Of a DNA stretch of 64,000 nt, positions 55,704 through 63,840 are shown piece after piece. The stretch is from Flavobacterium cucumis. Its GTDB lineage: Bacteria; Bacteroidota; Bacteroidia; Flavobacteriales; Flavobacteriaceae. Both the position numbers and the translations under genes were made by a program. A model generated the notes under the pieces. It ran no database searches, had not been told where the DNA came from, and was given only the letters and a program-made list of their open reading frames with translations. The stretch spans positions 496,001-560,000 of the forward strand of contig NZ_FRYK01000002.1 in assembly GCF_900148835.1 (NCBI RefSeq), in the 5' to 3' direction. Numbering within the stretch: position 1 is the stretch's first letter; each line of letters starts with the position of its first letter.

Positions 55704-56882
55704 ATGAATTATTTTTCTTCTGATTTTAAATTAGGAATTTTAGGAGGCGGTCAATTAGGGAAAATGCTTTTGACTGAAACTCGAAAATTCGACATCCAAA
55801 CTTTAGTTTTAGAACCAAGTGAAGAAGCACCAGCACGATACAGTTGCAACGGATTTTACAAAGGCAGTTTAATGGATTTTGATACGGTGTACCAGTTTGG
55901 TAAAATGGTCAACTTATTAACCATCGAAATCGAAAATGTAAATCTAGACGCTTTAGATAAATTGGAAGAAGAAGGATTACCAATTTACCCTTCACCAAAA
56001 ACTTTACGTTTAATTCAAAACAAAGGAAAACAAAAAGATTATTACGTTTCAAACGACATTCCTACTTCGCCACATCAACGATTTGTTGATTTAAACGACT
56101 TAAGAAATGCTTTAGCAAAAGACGAATTAGAATTCCCATTCGTTTGGAAATGTGCGCAGTTTGGATATGATGGAAATGGTGTTAAAATTTGTCGCTCTGC
56201 ATTAGACTTGGTAAAATTACCCGATGTAGAATGTATTGCTGAAGAAATGGTTCCATTTAAAAATGAGTTGGCGGTGATTGTAGCGCGTTCGGTTTCTGGA
56301 GAAGTAAAAACCTATCCAGTGGTAGAAATGGAATTTCATCCTGAGGCCAATCAAGTAGAATATGTAATTTGTCCAGCACGTATTGATGAAAAAGTAGCAC
56401 AAAAAGCTACCGAAGTTGCTTTGAAAGTTTCAGAAGCGTTTCATCATGTTGGATTGTTAGCAGTAGAAATGTTCCAAACGGAAAATGATGAAATTTTAGT
56501 AAACGAAGTCGCTCCTCGCCCGCATAATTCTGGACATTATTCGATTGAAGCGAGTTATACTTCGCAATTTGAAAATCATTTACGTGCGATTTTAAACTTA
56601 CCTTTAGGAAATACCGATAGTAAAGTTGCCGGAATTATGGTAAATTTGGTAGGTGAAGAAGGTTTTTCTGGACAAGTAGTTTACGAAAACATAGAAAAAA
56701 TCATGGCAATTAATGGCGTAACACCTCACATTTACGGAAAAAGAGAAACACGCCCTTTCCGAAAAATGGGACACGTTACAATTGTAAATGAAGACATGAC
56801 AGAAGCAAGAAGAATTGCAGAGGAAGTGAAGAATTCAATTAGAGTTATTAGTAGCCCCCTAACCCCCAAAGGGGGAATTTAA
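55704..56882 (+). CDS. purK: 5-(carboxyamino)imidazole ribonucleotide synthase PurK
   Basis: PurK uses ATP and bicarbonate to make N5-CAIR from AIR in purine synthesis. The start is placed at the ATG at 55704 (MNYFSSDFKLGILGGGQLGK); the frame allows 11 more residues upstream. ATP-grasp features: GILGGGQLGKMLL, YPSPKTLRLIQNKGKQKDYY near 102, FPFVWKCAQFGYDGNGVKI near 142, EMVPFKNELAVIVARS near 178, and VNEVAPRPHNSGHYSIEA near 270. The last nine codons (SPLTPKGGI) come from the left arm of the 28-bp inverted repeat, replacing the normal C-terminal end. purE follows after the intervening small gene. Confidence 0.95.
   Translation: MNYFSSDFKLGILGGGQLGKMLLTETRKFDIQTLVLEPSEEAPARYSCNGFYKGSLMDFDTVYQFGKMVNLLTIEIENVNLDALDKLEEEGLPIYPSPKTLRLIQNKGKQKDYYVSNDIPTSPHQRFVDLNDLRNALAKDELEFPFVWKCAQFGYDGNGVKICRSALDLVKLPDVECIAEEMVPFKNELAVIVARSVSGEVKTYPVVEMEFHPEANQVEYVICPARIDEKVAQKATEVALKVSEAFHHVGLLAVEMFQTENDEILVNEVAPRPHNSGHYSIEASYTSQFENHLRAILNLPLGNTDSKVAGIMVNLVGEEGFSGQVVYENIEKIMAINGVTPHIYGKRETRPFRKMGHVTIVNEDMTEARRIAEEVKNSIRVISSPLTPKGGI
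56852..56879. repeat. Left arm of 28-bp inverted repeat
   Basis: This G/C-rich arm is the perfect reverse complement of 57200-57227. It contains its own mini-hairpin, five C, AAA, five G. It lies inside the last codons of purK. Confidence 0.95.
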
Positions 56883-56895
56883 AACCGAATTGAAA

Positions 56896-57195
56896 ATGAC
56901 AAAAAAGATTTTACATATTATTTTTTATTCGACAATTTTGTTTTGTATTTTGTCGTTTATATCTTTTCTGTTTTCTTTGGTTTTTAATACTATAAATAGA
57001 ACTTCTCCTAATTTAAAAATTGGATTTCCACTAAATTATTATAATCAACTAGCATTCAGTGACAATTGTAATGGGATTGATTTATTACACGGTTCAAATT
57101 TTAAAAATTTCATTTTAAATTATATAATTTGTTTTTTAACAATTTTAATTTTAAGAATAAAACTAACAAAAAAAATAAACCCTACTCACCCCTAG
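56896..57195 (+). CDS. Small two-segment membrane protein inside an inverted-repeat cassette
   Basis: The 99-residue product (start ATG at 56896; a TTG two codons earlier is the alternative) has two hydrophobic segments, about 5-32 (IIFYSTILFCILSFISFLFS) and 73-90 (FILNYIICFLTILIL), separated by a polar loop with LKIGFPLNYYNQLAF. Small proteins of this GFP-x-x-Y type are scattered through Flavobacteriaceae genomes, but I know no function. It is very A/T-rich next to purK and purE and is bracketed by the 28-bp inverted repeat, which suggests an inserted element. Confidence 0.65.
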   Translation: MTKKILHIIFYSTILFCILSFISFLFSLVFNTINRTSPNLKIGFPLNYYNQLAFSDNCNGIDLLHGSNFKNFILNYIICFLTILILRIKLTKKINPTHP

Positions 57196-57199
57196 TAGG

Positions 57200-57227
57200 A
57201 ATTCCCCCTTTGGGGGTTAGGGGGCTA
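57200..57227. repeat. Right arm of 28-bp inverted repeat
   Basis: Perfect reverse complement of 56852-56879, ending three bases before the purE ATG. It carries the same five-C/five-G mini-hairpin and so sits where a ribosome would initiate on purE. Confidence 0.95.
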
Positions 57228-57230
57228 ATT

Positions 57231-57710
57231 ATGAAAGTAGCCATAATAATGGGCAGCATTTCGGACATGCCGGTAATGCAAGAAGCCATCGACATATTAA
57301 AAGGATTTGATATCGAAACCGAAGTAGATATTGTTTCGGCTCATCGTACACCTGAAAAATTATTTGATTTCAGTAAAAATGCACACGAAAGAGGCATTTC
57401 AGTAATTATTGCTGGTGCTGGTGGTGCGGCTCATCTACCTGGAATGGTTGCTTCTATGTCGCCGCTTCCTGTTATTGGTGTTCCAGTGAAATCTAGTAAT
57501 TCTATTGATGGTTGGGATTCGGTTTTATCGATTTTACAAATGCCTGGTGGAGTTCCTGTAGCAACAGTTGCCTTAAACGGAGCTAAAAATGCCGGAATCT
57601 TAGCAGCACAAATTATAGGAAGTAATGACAAATGCGTGTTAGACAAAATCATTACTTACAAAGAAGGATTAAAACAAGCCGTCTTAAAAGCTTCGGAAGG
57701 ATTAAAATAA
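57231..57710 (+). CDS. purE: N5-carboxyaminoimidazole ribonucleotide mutase PurE
   Basis: PurE converts N5-CAIR, the PurK product, to CAIR. The 159 residues start at the ATG at 57231 (MKVAIIMGSISDMPVMQEAI) and show the family motifs VDIVSAHRTPEKLFDFSK near 33 and AGAGGAAHLPGMVASMSPLP near 61. The frame remains open upstream through the repeat arm, but homology to PurE starts at this Met. A strong terminator follows. Confidence 0.97.
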   Translation: MKVAIIMGSISDMPVMQEAIDILKGFDIETEVDIVSAHRTPEKLFDFSKNAHERGISVIIAGAGGAAHLPGMVASMSPLPVIGVPVKSSNSIDGWDSVLSILQMPGGVPVATVALNGAKNAGILAAQIIGSNDKCVLDKIITYKEGLKQAVLKASEGLK

Positions 57711-57716
57711 AACAGA

Positions 57717-57743
57717 AAACCCCAAATGAATCATTTGGGGTTT
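57717..57743 (+). terminator. Terminator after purE
   Basis: aaaccccaaatga (57717-57729) is the reverse complement of tcatttggggttt (57731-57743); the folded stem is about 11 bp with a small loop and ends in TTTCT. Confidence 0.8.
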
Positions 57744-57866
57744 CTACTCACAATTAAGTGACAACTATAAAAAAATTCTACTCTCTCTCTGATTTGGGAC
57801 AAAAAGGATGTTTCGACATCGTTTCATCGACAAAATTATACACTTTATCGGTAAAAACAAATTTTT

Positions 57867-59891
57867 ATGACACTTTTTTTAAAAAAATTTACAACAAAGC
57901 ACAATACAGCACCTTTTAGTAAGATTAACCTTTCAGATTACAAAGAAGCTTTTGAAAAAACAATCGAACTTGCTCGTACTGAAATCGATAGCATTGTAAA
58001 AAACACAGAAACACCTACTTTTTCGAATACAATTGAAGCTTTAGATTATTCAGGCGAACAATTGGATCGTTTATCTAATATTTTCTTCAATTTGAATTCG
58101 GCGGAAACTTGTGATGAAATGCAAAAAATCGCACAAGAAGTTTCACCTTTACTTACATCTTTTAGTAATGATATTGCTTTGAACGAAGACTTATTCAAAC
58201 GTGTCAAAGCCATTTATGATCAAAAAGACACTTTGACATTAACTACTGAACAAGCAACATTATTAGATAAAAAATTCAAAGGTTTTTCTAGAAATGGAGC
58301 TTTACTGAATGAAGAAGATAAATTAAAACTACGCGAAATTGATACCGAATTAGCCAAAATCAAACTGACTTTCGGAGAAAATGTTTTGGCAGAAACCAAT
58401 AACTATCAATTACACATTACCAAAGAAGCCGATTTAAAAGGTTTACCTGATGGCGCTAAAGAAATGGCGGCAAGTTTGGCAAAATCGAAAAACTTGAAAG
58501 GTTGGGTTTTTACTTTAGATTTCCCAAGTTATTTACCTTTTGTAACTTATGTCGAAAATCGGGAACTGCGAAAAGAAATCGCTATTGCTGCTGGAAAAAA
58601 AGCATTTCAAGATAACGAATTCGATAATCAAGAAAACGTAAAACGCATTGTAGAATTACGTCACAAACGTGCTAATTTATTGGGGTATCAATCGCATGCA
58701 CATTTTGTTTTAGAAGAACGAATGGCACAAAATCCAGAAAAAGTACAATCGTTTTTGAATGATTTGTTGGAAAAAGCAAAACCAGCAGCTCTAAAAGAAT
58801 TTGCTGAATTAACTGCTTTTGCCAAAGAGTTTGACGGAATTGACCAATTAGAAAAATGGGATGGCGCTTATTATTCGGAAAAATTGAAACAAAAATTATT
58901 CAGTTTAGATGATGAGTTATTGAAACCCTATTTCAAATTAGAAAATGTATTGAATGGTGCTTTCACGATTGCAGAAAAATTATTCGGAATCACGTTTAAA
59001 GAAGTTTTTGATATTGATAAGTATCATAAAGATGTTCAGACTTTTGAAGTATTAGACTTTGAAGGACAATTAGTTGCTATTTTCTATTCGGATTTCTTCC
59101 CGAGAAAAGGAAAACGAAACGGCGCTTGGATGACATCCTACAAACCACAATATAATAAGAACGGAATCAACGAACGACCACATGTTTCAATCGTTTGTAA
59201 TTTCACACCGCCAACCGAAACAAAACCATCGTTATTGACTTTCAACGAAGTAACAACATTGTTTCACGAATTTGGGCACGCTTTACACGGCATGTTAGCG
59301 AATACAACTTATCCAAGTTTATCGGGAACTTCAGTGTATTGGGATTTTGTGGAATTACCAAGTCAAGTGATGGAAAACTGGTGTTACGAACCTGAAGCGT
59401 TGGCTTTGTTTGCGAAACATTACGAAACGGGTGAAATTATTCCGCAACAATACGTAGAAAAAATCAAAGAAAGTGCGAGTTTCTTAGAAGGAATGGCTAC
59501 TTTAAGACAATTGAGTTTCGGAATTTTAGATATGACCTATCACGGAAAATCGCAAACTATTGACGATGTGAAAGCCTTTGAAAAACAAGCTATGGAAGGC
59601 ACAAGTTTATATCCAGATGTAGCTGAAAATTGTATGAGTACTTCGTTCTCGCATATTTTTCAAGGTGGTTATTCTTCTGGCTATTACAGCTACAAATGGG
59701 CGGAAGTTTTAGATGCCGATGCGTTTGCGTATTTCCAAGAAAAAGGGATTTTCAATAAAGAAGTAGCAACCAAATTCAAAGACAACGTACTTTCAAAAGG
59801 CGGTACCGAATTACCAATGGAATTGTATAAAAAATTCAGAGGTCAGGAACCGAAAGTGGAGGCACTTTTGAAGAGAGCTGGGTTGATTTAG
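57867..59891 (+). CDS. M3-family zinc metallopeptidase (oligopeptidase A / Dcp type)
   Basis: The 674-residue cytoplasmic peptidase degrades short peptides. The zinc site is HEFGH at 467-471 with the third ligand Glu496 in DFVELPSQVMENW, as in thermolysin-like M3 enzymes. There is no signal peptide. Other conserved segments are NEVTTLFHEFGHALHGML and SFSHIFQGGYSSGYYSYKWA near 591. Length and motifs fit oligopeptidase A or peptidyl-dipeptidase Dcp; these are not separable by eye. It has no operon partner. Confidence 0.93.
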   Translation: MTLFLKKFTTKHNTAPFSKINLSDYKEAFEKTIELARTEIDSIVKNTETPTFSNTIEALDYSGEQLDRLSNIFFNLNSAETCDEMQKIAQEVSPLLTSFSNDIALNEDLFKRVKAIYDQKDTLTLTTEQATLLDKKFKGFSRNGALLNEEDKLKLREIDTELAKIKLTFGENVLAETNNYQLHITKEADLKGLPDGAKEMAASLAKSKNLKGWVFTLDFPSYLPFVTYVENRELRKEIAIAAGKKAFQDNEFDNQENVKRIVELRHKRANLLGYQSHAHFVLEERMAQNPEKVQSFLNDLLEKAKPAALKEFAELTAFAKEFDGIDQLEKWDGAYYSEKLKQKLFSLDDELLKPYFKLENVLNGAFTIAEKLFGITFKEVFDIDKYHKDVQTFEVLDFEGQLVAIFYSDFFPRKGKRNGAWMTSYKPQYNKNGINERPHVSIVCNFTPPTETKPSLLTFNEVTTLFHEFGHALHGMLANTTYPSLSGTSVYWDFVELPSQVMENWCYEPEALALFAKHYETGEIIPQQYVEKIKESASFLEGMATLRQLSFGILDMTYHGKSQTIDDVKAFEKQAMEGTSLYPDVAENCMSTSFSHIFQGGYSSGYYSYKWAEVLDADAFAYFQEKGIFNKEVATKFKDNVLSKGGTELPMELYKKFRGQEPKVEALLKRAGLI

Positions 59892-59929
59892 ATTATTAGA
59901 ATTTTAGATATTTAGAAACCGAAGTTTCT
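59886..59929 (+). terminator. Word repeat and weak terminator after the M3 peptidase
   Basis: The word ttaga recurs at 8-9 base spacing (59886-59917). A short stem, agaaac (59914-59919) with gtttct (59924-59929), is followed by TTT. The hairpin is weak. Confidence 0.4.
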
Positions 59930-59953
59930 TTTAAAAACAAACTTTCATTTTTT

Positions 59954-59985
59954 TTTGAAACTTTAAAAACTTTTACTTAACTTTG
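59954..59985 (+). promoter_or_regulatory. Promoter of the GbsR-led operon
   Basis: TTTG (59954-59957), a 20-base spacer, then TAACTTTG (59978-59985). Both elements match consensus exactly; the box ends 28 bases before the ATG at 60014. Confidence 0.65.
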
Positions 59986-60013
59986 TCCTGTTAAAATGAA
60001 ATAATTCTAAAAA

Positions 60014-60517
60014 ATGGAATTCAAAGAAGCAAAAAATAAATTCGTACAAACTTGGGGAGCTTTAGGTTCTCAATGGGGCATTAACAAAACCATGGCACAG
60101 ATTCATGCGTTGTTGATGGTTTCGCACGAACCCGTTTCAATGGAAGACATTATGGAAGAATTACAAATTTCGCGCGGAAATGCTTCTATGAATTTAAGGG
60201 CGTTAATGGATTGGGGCATCGTTTACAAAGAATACAAAGCAGGCGAAAGACGTGAATTTTTCACCGCCGAAAAAGATTTAGATGAATTAGCCGTAAAAAT
60301 TTCAAGAGAAAGAAGCAAACGTGAAATCAAACCCGCTTTGAAAGTTTTAAAAGAAGTTTCTACAATCAAATCGGATGGTACAGAAGCAGAAAGACATTTC
60401 GTCGATCAAACCACAAAATTGTACGATTTCGTATTAAAAGCCGATAACGTTCTGGATAAAATCACAGAATACAAAGACAATTGGTTGGCAAAATTAGTTG
60501 TTAAAATCATGAAGTAA
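60014..60517 (+). CDS. GbsR/MarR-type transcriptional regulator
   Basis: The 167-residue protein has a winged-helix DNA-binding domain at about 25-90 (QIHALLMVSHEPVSMEDIME; LQISRGNASMNLRALMDWGI; EYKAGERREFFTAEKD) and a helical C-terminal part. GbsR-type members respond to choline or other small molecules, others to stress. It heads a run of same-direction genes, five of which follow closely, so it probably controls them and itself, but no operator was identified. Confidence 0.88.
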   Translation: MEFKEAKNKFVQTWGALGSQWGINKTMAQIHALLMVSHEPVSMEDIMEELQISRGNASMNLRALMDWGIVYKEYKAGERREFFTAEKDLDELAVKISRERSKREIKPALKVLKEVSTIKSDGTEAERHFVDQTTKLYDFVLKADNVLDKITEYKDNWLAKLVVKIMK

Positions 60518-60532
60518 CTTTTTTTTTAATCA

Positions 60533-60558
60533 AAACTTTCAATTATTTCTGAAAGTTT
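60533..60558 (+). promoter_or_regulatory. Intercistronic hairpin after the GbsR gene
   Basis: aaactttca (60533-60541) pairs with tgaaagttt (60550-60558) around an 8-base loop in the 56-base gap between the regulator and the next gene. No T-run follows, so it may be an attenuator or mRNA-stability hairpin. Confidence 0.35.
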
Positions 60559-60573
60559 AAAATAATAAATACT

Positions 60574-60906
60574 ATGAAAAATTTAAAATTAACTAATTCA
60601 ATCGCAATAATAATTCCTTTATTCCTTGGGGTTTTGGGAATTGTAGAACCAATCAGTTTATATTTTGCGGCATATTCAACAATGTTAACAGGTTTACTAC
60701 AAATAATTGTTGGAATCTTTTTCTGGAAAAACCATAAAGAAAATATTCACATAAAAATATATTTTCTACTAGTAACCACATTTTTTAGTTTGTGGTATTA
60801 TAACGTGAATGTAAACTATATAGATGCTCTGACTTGGCCGTTAATTTTTACTCCATTGGTGCTTTGTATTTATATTTCAATTATTATTTATTCAACAAAA
60901 AAATAA
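60574..60906 (+). CDS. Small four-helix membrane protein, unknown function
   Basis: The 110-residue protein has four hydrophobic segments (about 8-26, 33-50, 60-78, 88-106) with short polar links and no signal peptide. I do not recognise a family. It is followed 5 bases later by the DUF2071 gene and is probably part of the GbsR-led operon. Confidence 0.65.
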   Translation: MKNLKLTNSIAIIIPLFLGVLGIVEPISLYFAAYSTMLTGLLQIIVGIFFWKNHKENIHIKIYFLLVTTFFSLWYYNVNVNYIDALTWPLIFTPLVLCIYISIIIYSTKK

Positions 60907-60911
60907 CTAAC

Positions 60912-61628
60912 ATGAGCTTCTTAACCGCACAATGGAAAAACTTAGCATTATTCAATTATGAAGTTGATGCTAAAATCTTAGAACAATACATTCCAAAAGG
61001 AACAGAGATAGATATTTGGAATGGAAAATGTTACATAAGTTTAGTTGGATTTATGTTTGAGAATGTAAAATTATTGGGATTGAAAATTCCGTTTCATATC
61101 AATTTTGAAGAAGTCAATTTACGATTTTATGTAAAACGTTTTGAAAATAGTGAATGGAAACGCGGTGTTGTTTTTATTAAAGAAATTGTCCCAAAACCAG
61201 CACTAACAATTGTAGCAAATACAATCTACAAAGAACATTATCAAACATTACAAATGAATCACTCAATTACTGAAAACAAGCTAAAAAAAGTAGATTACGT
61301 TTATCAATGGAAAACAAAAAACAAATGGAACACCATTTTAGTTGAAACTGAAAAAACTCCAACTGAAATTGAAGCAAATTCTGAGGCTGAATTTATAACC
61401 GAACATTACTATGGTTACACTAAAGTAAACCATGAAAAAACATTTGAATATGAAGTTAAACATCCAAGATGGCAGCAATACAAAGTAACAAATCATTATT
61501 TAGATATTGATTTCAAAAAAACTTATGGTGAAGCGTTTGAATTTCTAAACAATCAAAAACCAATTTCAGTCATGCTTGCAGTTGGCTCTGAAATTAGCGT
61601 TGAAAATAAAAAACAAATAAAATCATGA
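60912..61628 (+). CDS. DUF2071 (YqjF-like) protein
   Basis: The product is 238 residues from the ATG at 60912 (MSFLTAQWKNLALFNYEVDA), the natural family N-terminus; the frame extends 26 residues upstream into the previous gene. Family segments include LEQYIPKGTEIDIWNGKCYI and VGFMFENVKLLGLKIPF. The fold is expected to resemble acetoacetate decarboxylase, but no reaction is known. Its TGA overlaps the next ATG (ATGA), indicating translational coupling. Confidence 0.85.
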   Translation: MSFLTAQWKNLALFNYEVDAKILEQYIPKGTEIDIWNGKCYISLVGFMFENVKLLGLKIPFHINFEEVNLRFYVKRFENSEWKRGVVFIKEIVPKPALTIVANTIYKEHYQTLQMNHSITENKLKKVDYVYQWKTKNKWNTILVETEKTPTEIEANSEAEFITEHYYGYTKVNHEKTFEYEVKHPRWQQYKVTNHYLDIDFKKTYGEAFEFLNNQKPISVMLAVGSEISVENKKQIKS

Positions 61629-62065
61629 ACTATAACATCCCAAATTGGCTAATTATCACAAGCGGAATTGGTCAAATATTTACAGCTTTAATTTACCCTT
61701 ACATTCGCCATCAAGTTTTTGATTGGTATAACGATGTGAAACAACTAAAACCATTAAATCAAGAAATTGCAAAAACCTACGGAAGATATATACAAGGTTT
61801 AAATTTCTCTTTCGGATTAATTGCAATTTTATTTACAAATGAATTAAAAGGACAATCTGCATTGGCTGTGGCATTAACAGGATTAATTACTGCGTATTGG
61901 GTTGGGAAAGTAGCCACTCAAATTGCTTATTATCCAATGTATGATATTCCTAAAAGAAAATTATTTAAAGTTGGAAGCTATTTTATGAATACGCTATTTG
62001 TGCTTTTTGCAGTGGTGAATACTATTCTTTTTATTAATAATTTGATAGGTCATTATAAATTATAA
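61625..62065 (+). CDS. Integral membrane protein, unknown function
   Basis: The 146-residue protein has about four hydrophobic segments (near 8-25, 57-72, 78-95, 122-140) and a polar loop RHQVFDWYNDVKQLKPLNQE. I do not recognise a family. It overlaps the DUF2071 stop by 4 bases and precedes another membrane protein by 4 bases. Confidence 0.7.
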   Translation: MNYNIPNWLIITSGIGQIFTALIYPYIRHQVFDWYNDVKQLKPLNQEIAKTYGRYIQGLNFSFGLIAILFTNELKGQSALAVALTGLITAYWVGKVATQIAYYPMYDIPKRKLFKVGSYFMNTLFVLFAVVNTILFINNLIGHYKL

Positions 62066-62069
62066 AATT

Positions 62070-62480
62070 ATGAATTGGAGTTACTTAATTAAACATTGGT
62101 TTTCAACTTTACTAGTTGCGCCAATACTTTCAGTTATAATAAATTACTATTATACTGATATAGAAACTTTATTCAATCTAACTTCTGTCTATCCAATTAC
62201 AGTAATATTTGGATTATTTTTTTCACTACCAACTTATATCATTCTTGGAATTACATATTACATATTGGATAAAAAAGGCATAAAACCTATTTACATAAAG
62301 CCTATATTACTAGGTTTTTGTACAATTGGAATTATTATATCCTTCGTTATCATTTTCAATAATAGAGAAGAAAACACCGTTCTAGCCTATTCACTAACAT
62401 CAATATTTTTTGGCTTGATTTATAAAATAGAAAACAATGACACAAATAAAAATCACCACAAAAATCAAAGCTCCAATTGA
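62070..62480 (+). CDS. Membrane protein, unknown function
   Basis: The 136-residue protein has four hydrophobic segments (near 10-28, 42-66, 78-96, 105-118) and an Asn/Lys-rich tail (ENNDTNKNHHKNQSSN). That tail is encoded in a 44-base overlap with the start of the next gene in another frame. No family was recognised. Confidence 0.65.
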   Translation: MNWSYLIKHWFSTLLVAPILSVIINYYYTDIETLFNLTSVYPITVIFGLFFSLPTYIILGITYYILDKKGIKPIYIKPILLGFCTIGIIISFVIIFNNREENTVLAYSLTSIFFGLIYKIENNDTNKNHHKNQSSN

Positions 62481-62922
62481 AATTGTTTTTGATAATTGCA
62501 GAAATATCGACATCCACCAATATTCAGCTAGTAAAACAAATGAAAAAGCAATTGCAGGAAGAACTTCAGGATTAATTAACAAAGGAGAAACTGTAACTTG
62601 GAAAGGAAAACATTTTGGTATTAATCTTAATCATCAAAGCATGATTACTAAAATGGATTTTCCGAACTATTTCGTTGACGAACAATTAAAAGGGCATTTT
62701 AAAAACTTCAAACATCAACATTTTTTTACCCAAAAAGAAAACCAAACTATAATGACTGATATTTTAGATTATGAAACTCCGTTTGGTTTTGTTGGAAAGC
62801 TATTTGACAAATTACTCTTAAAAAATCATCTAATTAAATTCATAATTTATCGAAATGCTATTTTAAAAGAACTATCAGAAAACCACCAAAACCAACCACC
62901 ACAAAATCGGAACGCTTTCTAA
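62437..62922 (+). CDS. SRPBCC-fold protein
   Basis: The 161-residue protein begins MTQIKITTKIKAPIEIVFDN, the typical beta-strand plus helix start of the SRPBCC/START-like fold, and continues with beta segments ending YETPFGFVGKLFDKLLLKNH, a feature of the cell-division-inhibitor-like subgroup. These proteins bind hydrophobic ligands in a deep pocket. It overlaps the preceding gene by 44 bases and its last 48 bases overlap the convergent gene on minus. Confidence 0.8.
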   Translation: MTQIKITTKIKAPIEIVFDNCRNIDIHQYSASKTNEKAIAGRTSGLINKGETVTWKGKHFGINLNHQSMITKMDFPNYFVDEQLKGHFKNFKHQHFFTQKENQTIMTDILDYETPFGFVGKLFDKLLLKNHLIKFIIYRNAILKELSENHQNQPPQNRNAF

Positions 62923-63690
62923 CCAAAATGATGCATAATATCTCGAACGGTTTTCATTCGCAAAAAAGAGAAAAATAGCAATCGTTCCGCAAACCAAAAG
63001 TTTGAAAAAGAATGGTAAAAAGTGATGATTATTGGTATAGAAAAATTCTAAAATCAAGAGTAAAAACAACAGGAGATAACCTAGTCTTTTCGTCAGCTCC
63101 ACTCCTATTTTTTGGGGAACGGTTTGTAATTGAATATCGTCATGTTTTACATCTACAATATCAAACACCAAAACTATTGAGAAAACTAATAAAAAACGTT
63201 GCATCGCCATTAAAAGAACATCCATAGAAAAAGGAATTCCAGCTTCTACCAAAGGCAAAATCACAGTTACTCCAACCCAAGTAATTCCAACGATGTAGAT
63301 TTTTACGCCTTTCCAATTTCGAGCGTTTTGTTTGTTTGGAAAAAAAGGTAATGTGTATAAAAGAGTCAGTCCAAAAAAAGCAAAAGCACTTAGTTTTGTT
63401 GCCCAACTCAATTGCAAGAAAAAATAAAAACAAGCCAACAACGAAATAAAACTCAAAAAAACGATAGCTTTGAGTTCTTTTTTGATTTCGGTTCTGTTTA
63501 ACCTTGCTATGGCATCATACTTCACAAAATTATAACCCACTACTGTCCCAAAAAAAGCGAATAAAGCTACCGAAAAATCGCCGTCAATACCGAAGAAATA
63601 TTGCGTCATCGACACTAAAGCAAAAGCTGATAATGCTACATGCAAACTACTATTGATGTAAAAATCGAGAATTTTCTTAAAAACCACCAT
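62875..63690 (-). CDS. UbiA-like integral membrane protein
   Basis: The 271-residue protein has about eight hydrophobic segments. VGYNFVKYDAIAR near 50 and VFDIVDVKHDDIQ near 180 sit where the two Asp-rich motifs of UbiA prenyltransferases would be, but both are degenerate, so activity is doubtful. It is common in Flavobacteriaceae as an uncharacterised protein. Its 3' end overlaps the SRPBCC gene end-to-end by 48 bases; it is divergent from gcvP. Confidence 0.7.
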   Translation of the reverse strand: MVVFKKILDFYINSSLHVALSAFALVSMTQYFFGIDGDFSVALFAFFGTVVGYNFVKYDAIARLNRTEIKKELKAIVFLSFISLLACFYFFLQLSWATKLSAFAFFGLTLLYTLPFFPNKQNARNWKGVKIYIVGITWVGVTVILPLVEAGIPFSMDVLLMAMQRFLLVFSIVLVFDIVDVKHDDIQLQTVPQKIGVELTKRLGYLLLFLLLILEFFYTNNHHFLPFFFKLLVCGTIAIFLFFANENRSRYYASFWLESVPILWWLVLVVF

Positions 63691-63787
63691 TCAACAAAAT
63701 TAATCAATCTGTTAATAAGACTTGAAATTAGTTGATAAAATTACAAAATTTCACATTTTAAAAACAAAAAAATACAAGATTAATAAT

Positions 63788-63795
63788 TACTTTTG
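63788..63795 (+). promoter_or_regulatory. Candidate -7 box for gcvP
   Basis: TACTTTTG matches TAnnTTTG exactly, 45 bases before the ATG at 63841. A small stem gttgt/acaac (63795-63809) follows. No clear -33 element was found. Confidence 0.4.
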
Positions 63796-63840
63796 TTGTC
63801 CAAAACAACACATAATAACACACATACACATTTTTAATAA

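Noticed and set aside
57129..57230. N-terminal extension of PurE through the repeat arm
   Set aside because: The extra 34 residues come from the cassette and the repeat; PurE homology begins at the Met encoded at 57231.
60834..60911. Upstream extension of the DUF2071 protein
   Set aside because: It would overlap most of the end of the preceding membrane-protein gene; the family N-terminus starts at 60912.
63691..63840. Glycine riboswitch upstream of gcvP
   Set aside because: The gap is short and A/T-rich with only a 5-bp stem; no conserved riboswitch core was recognised.
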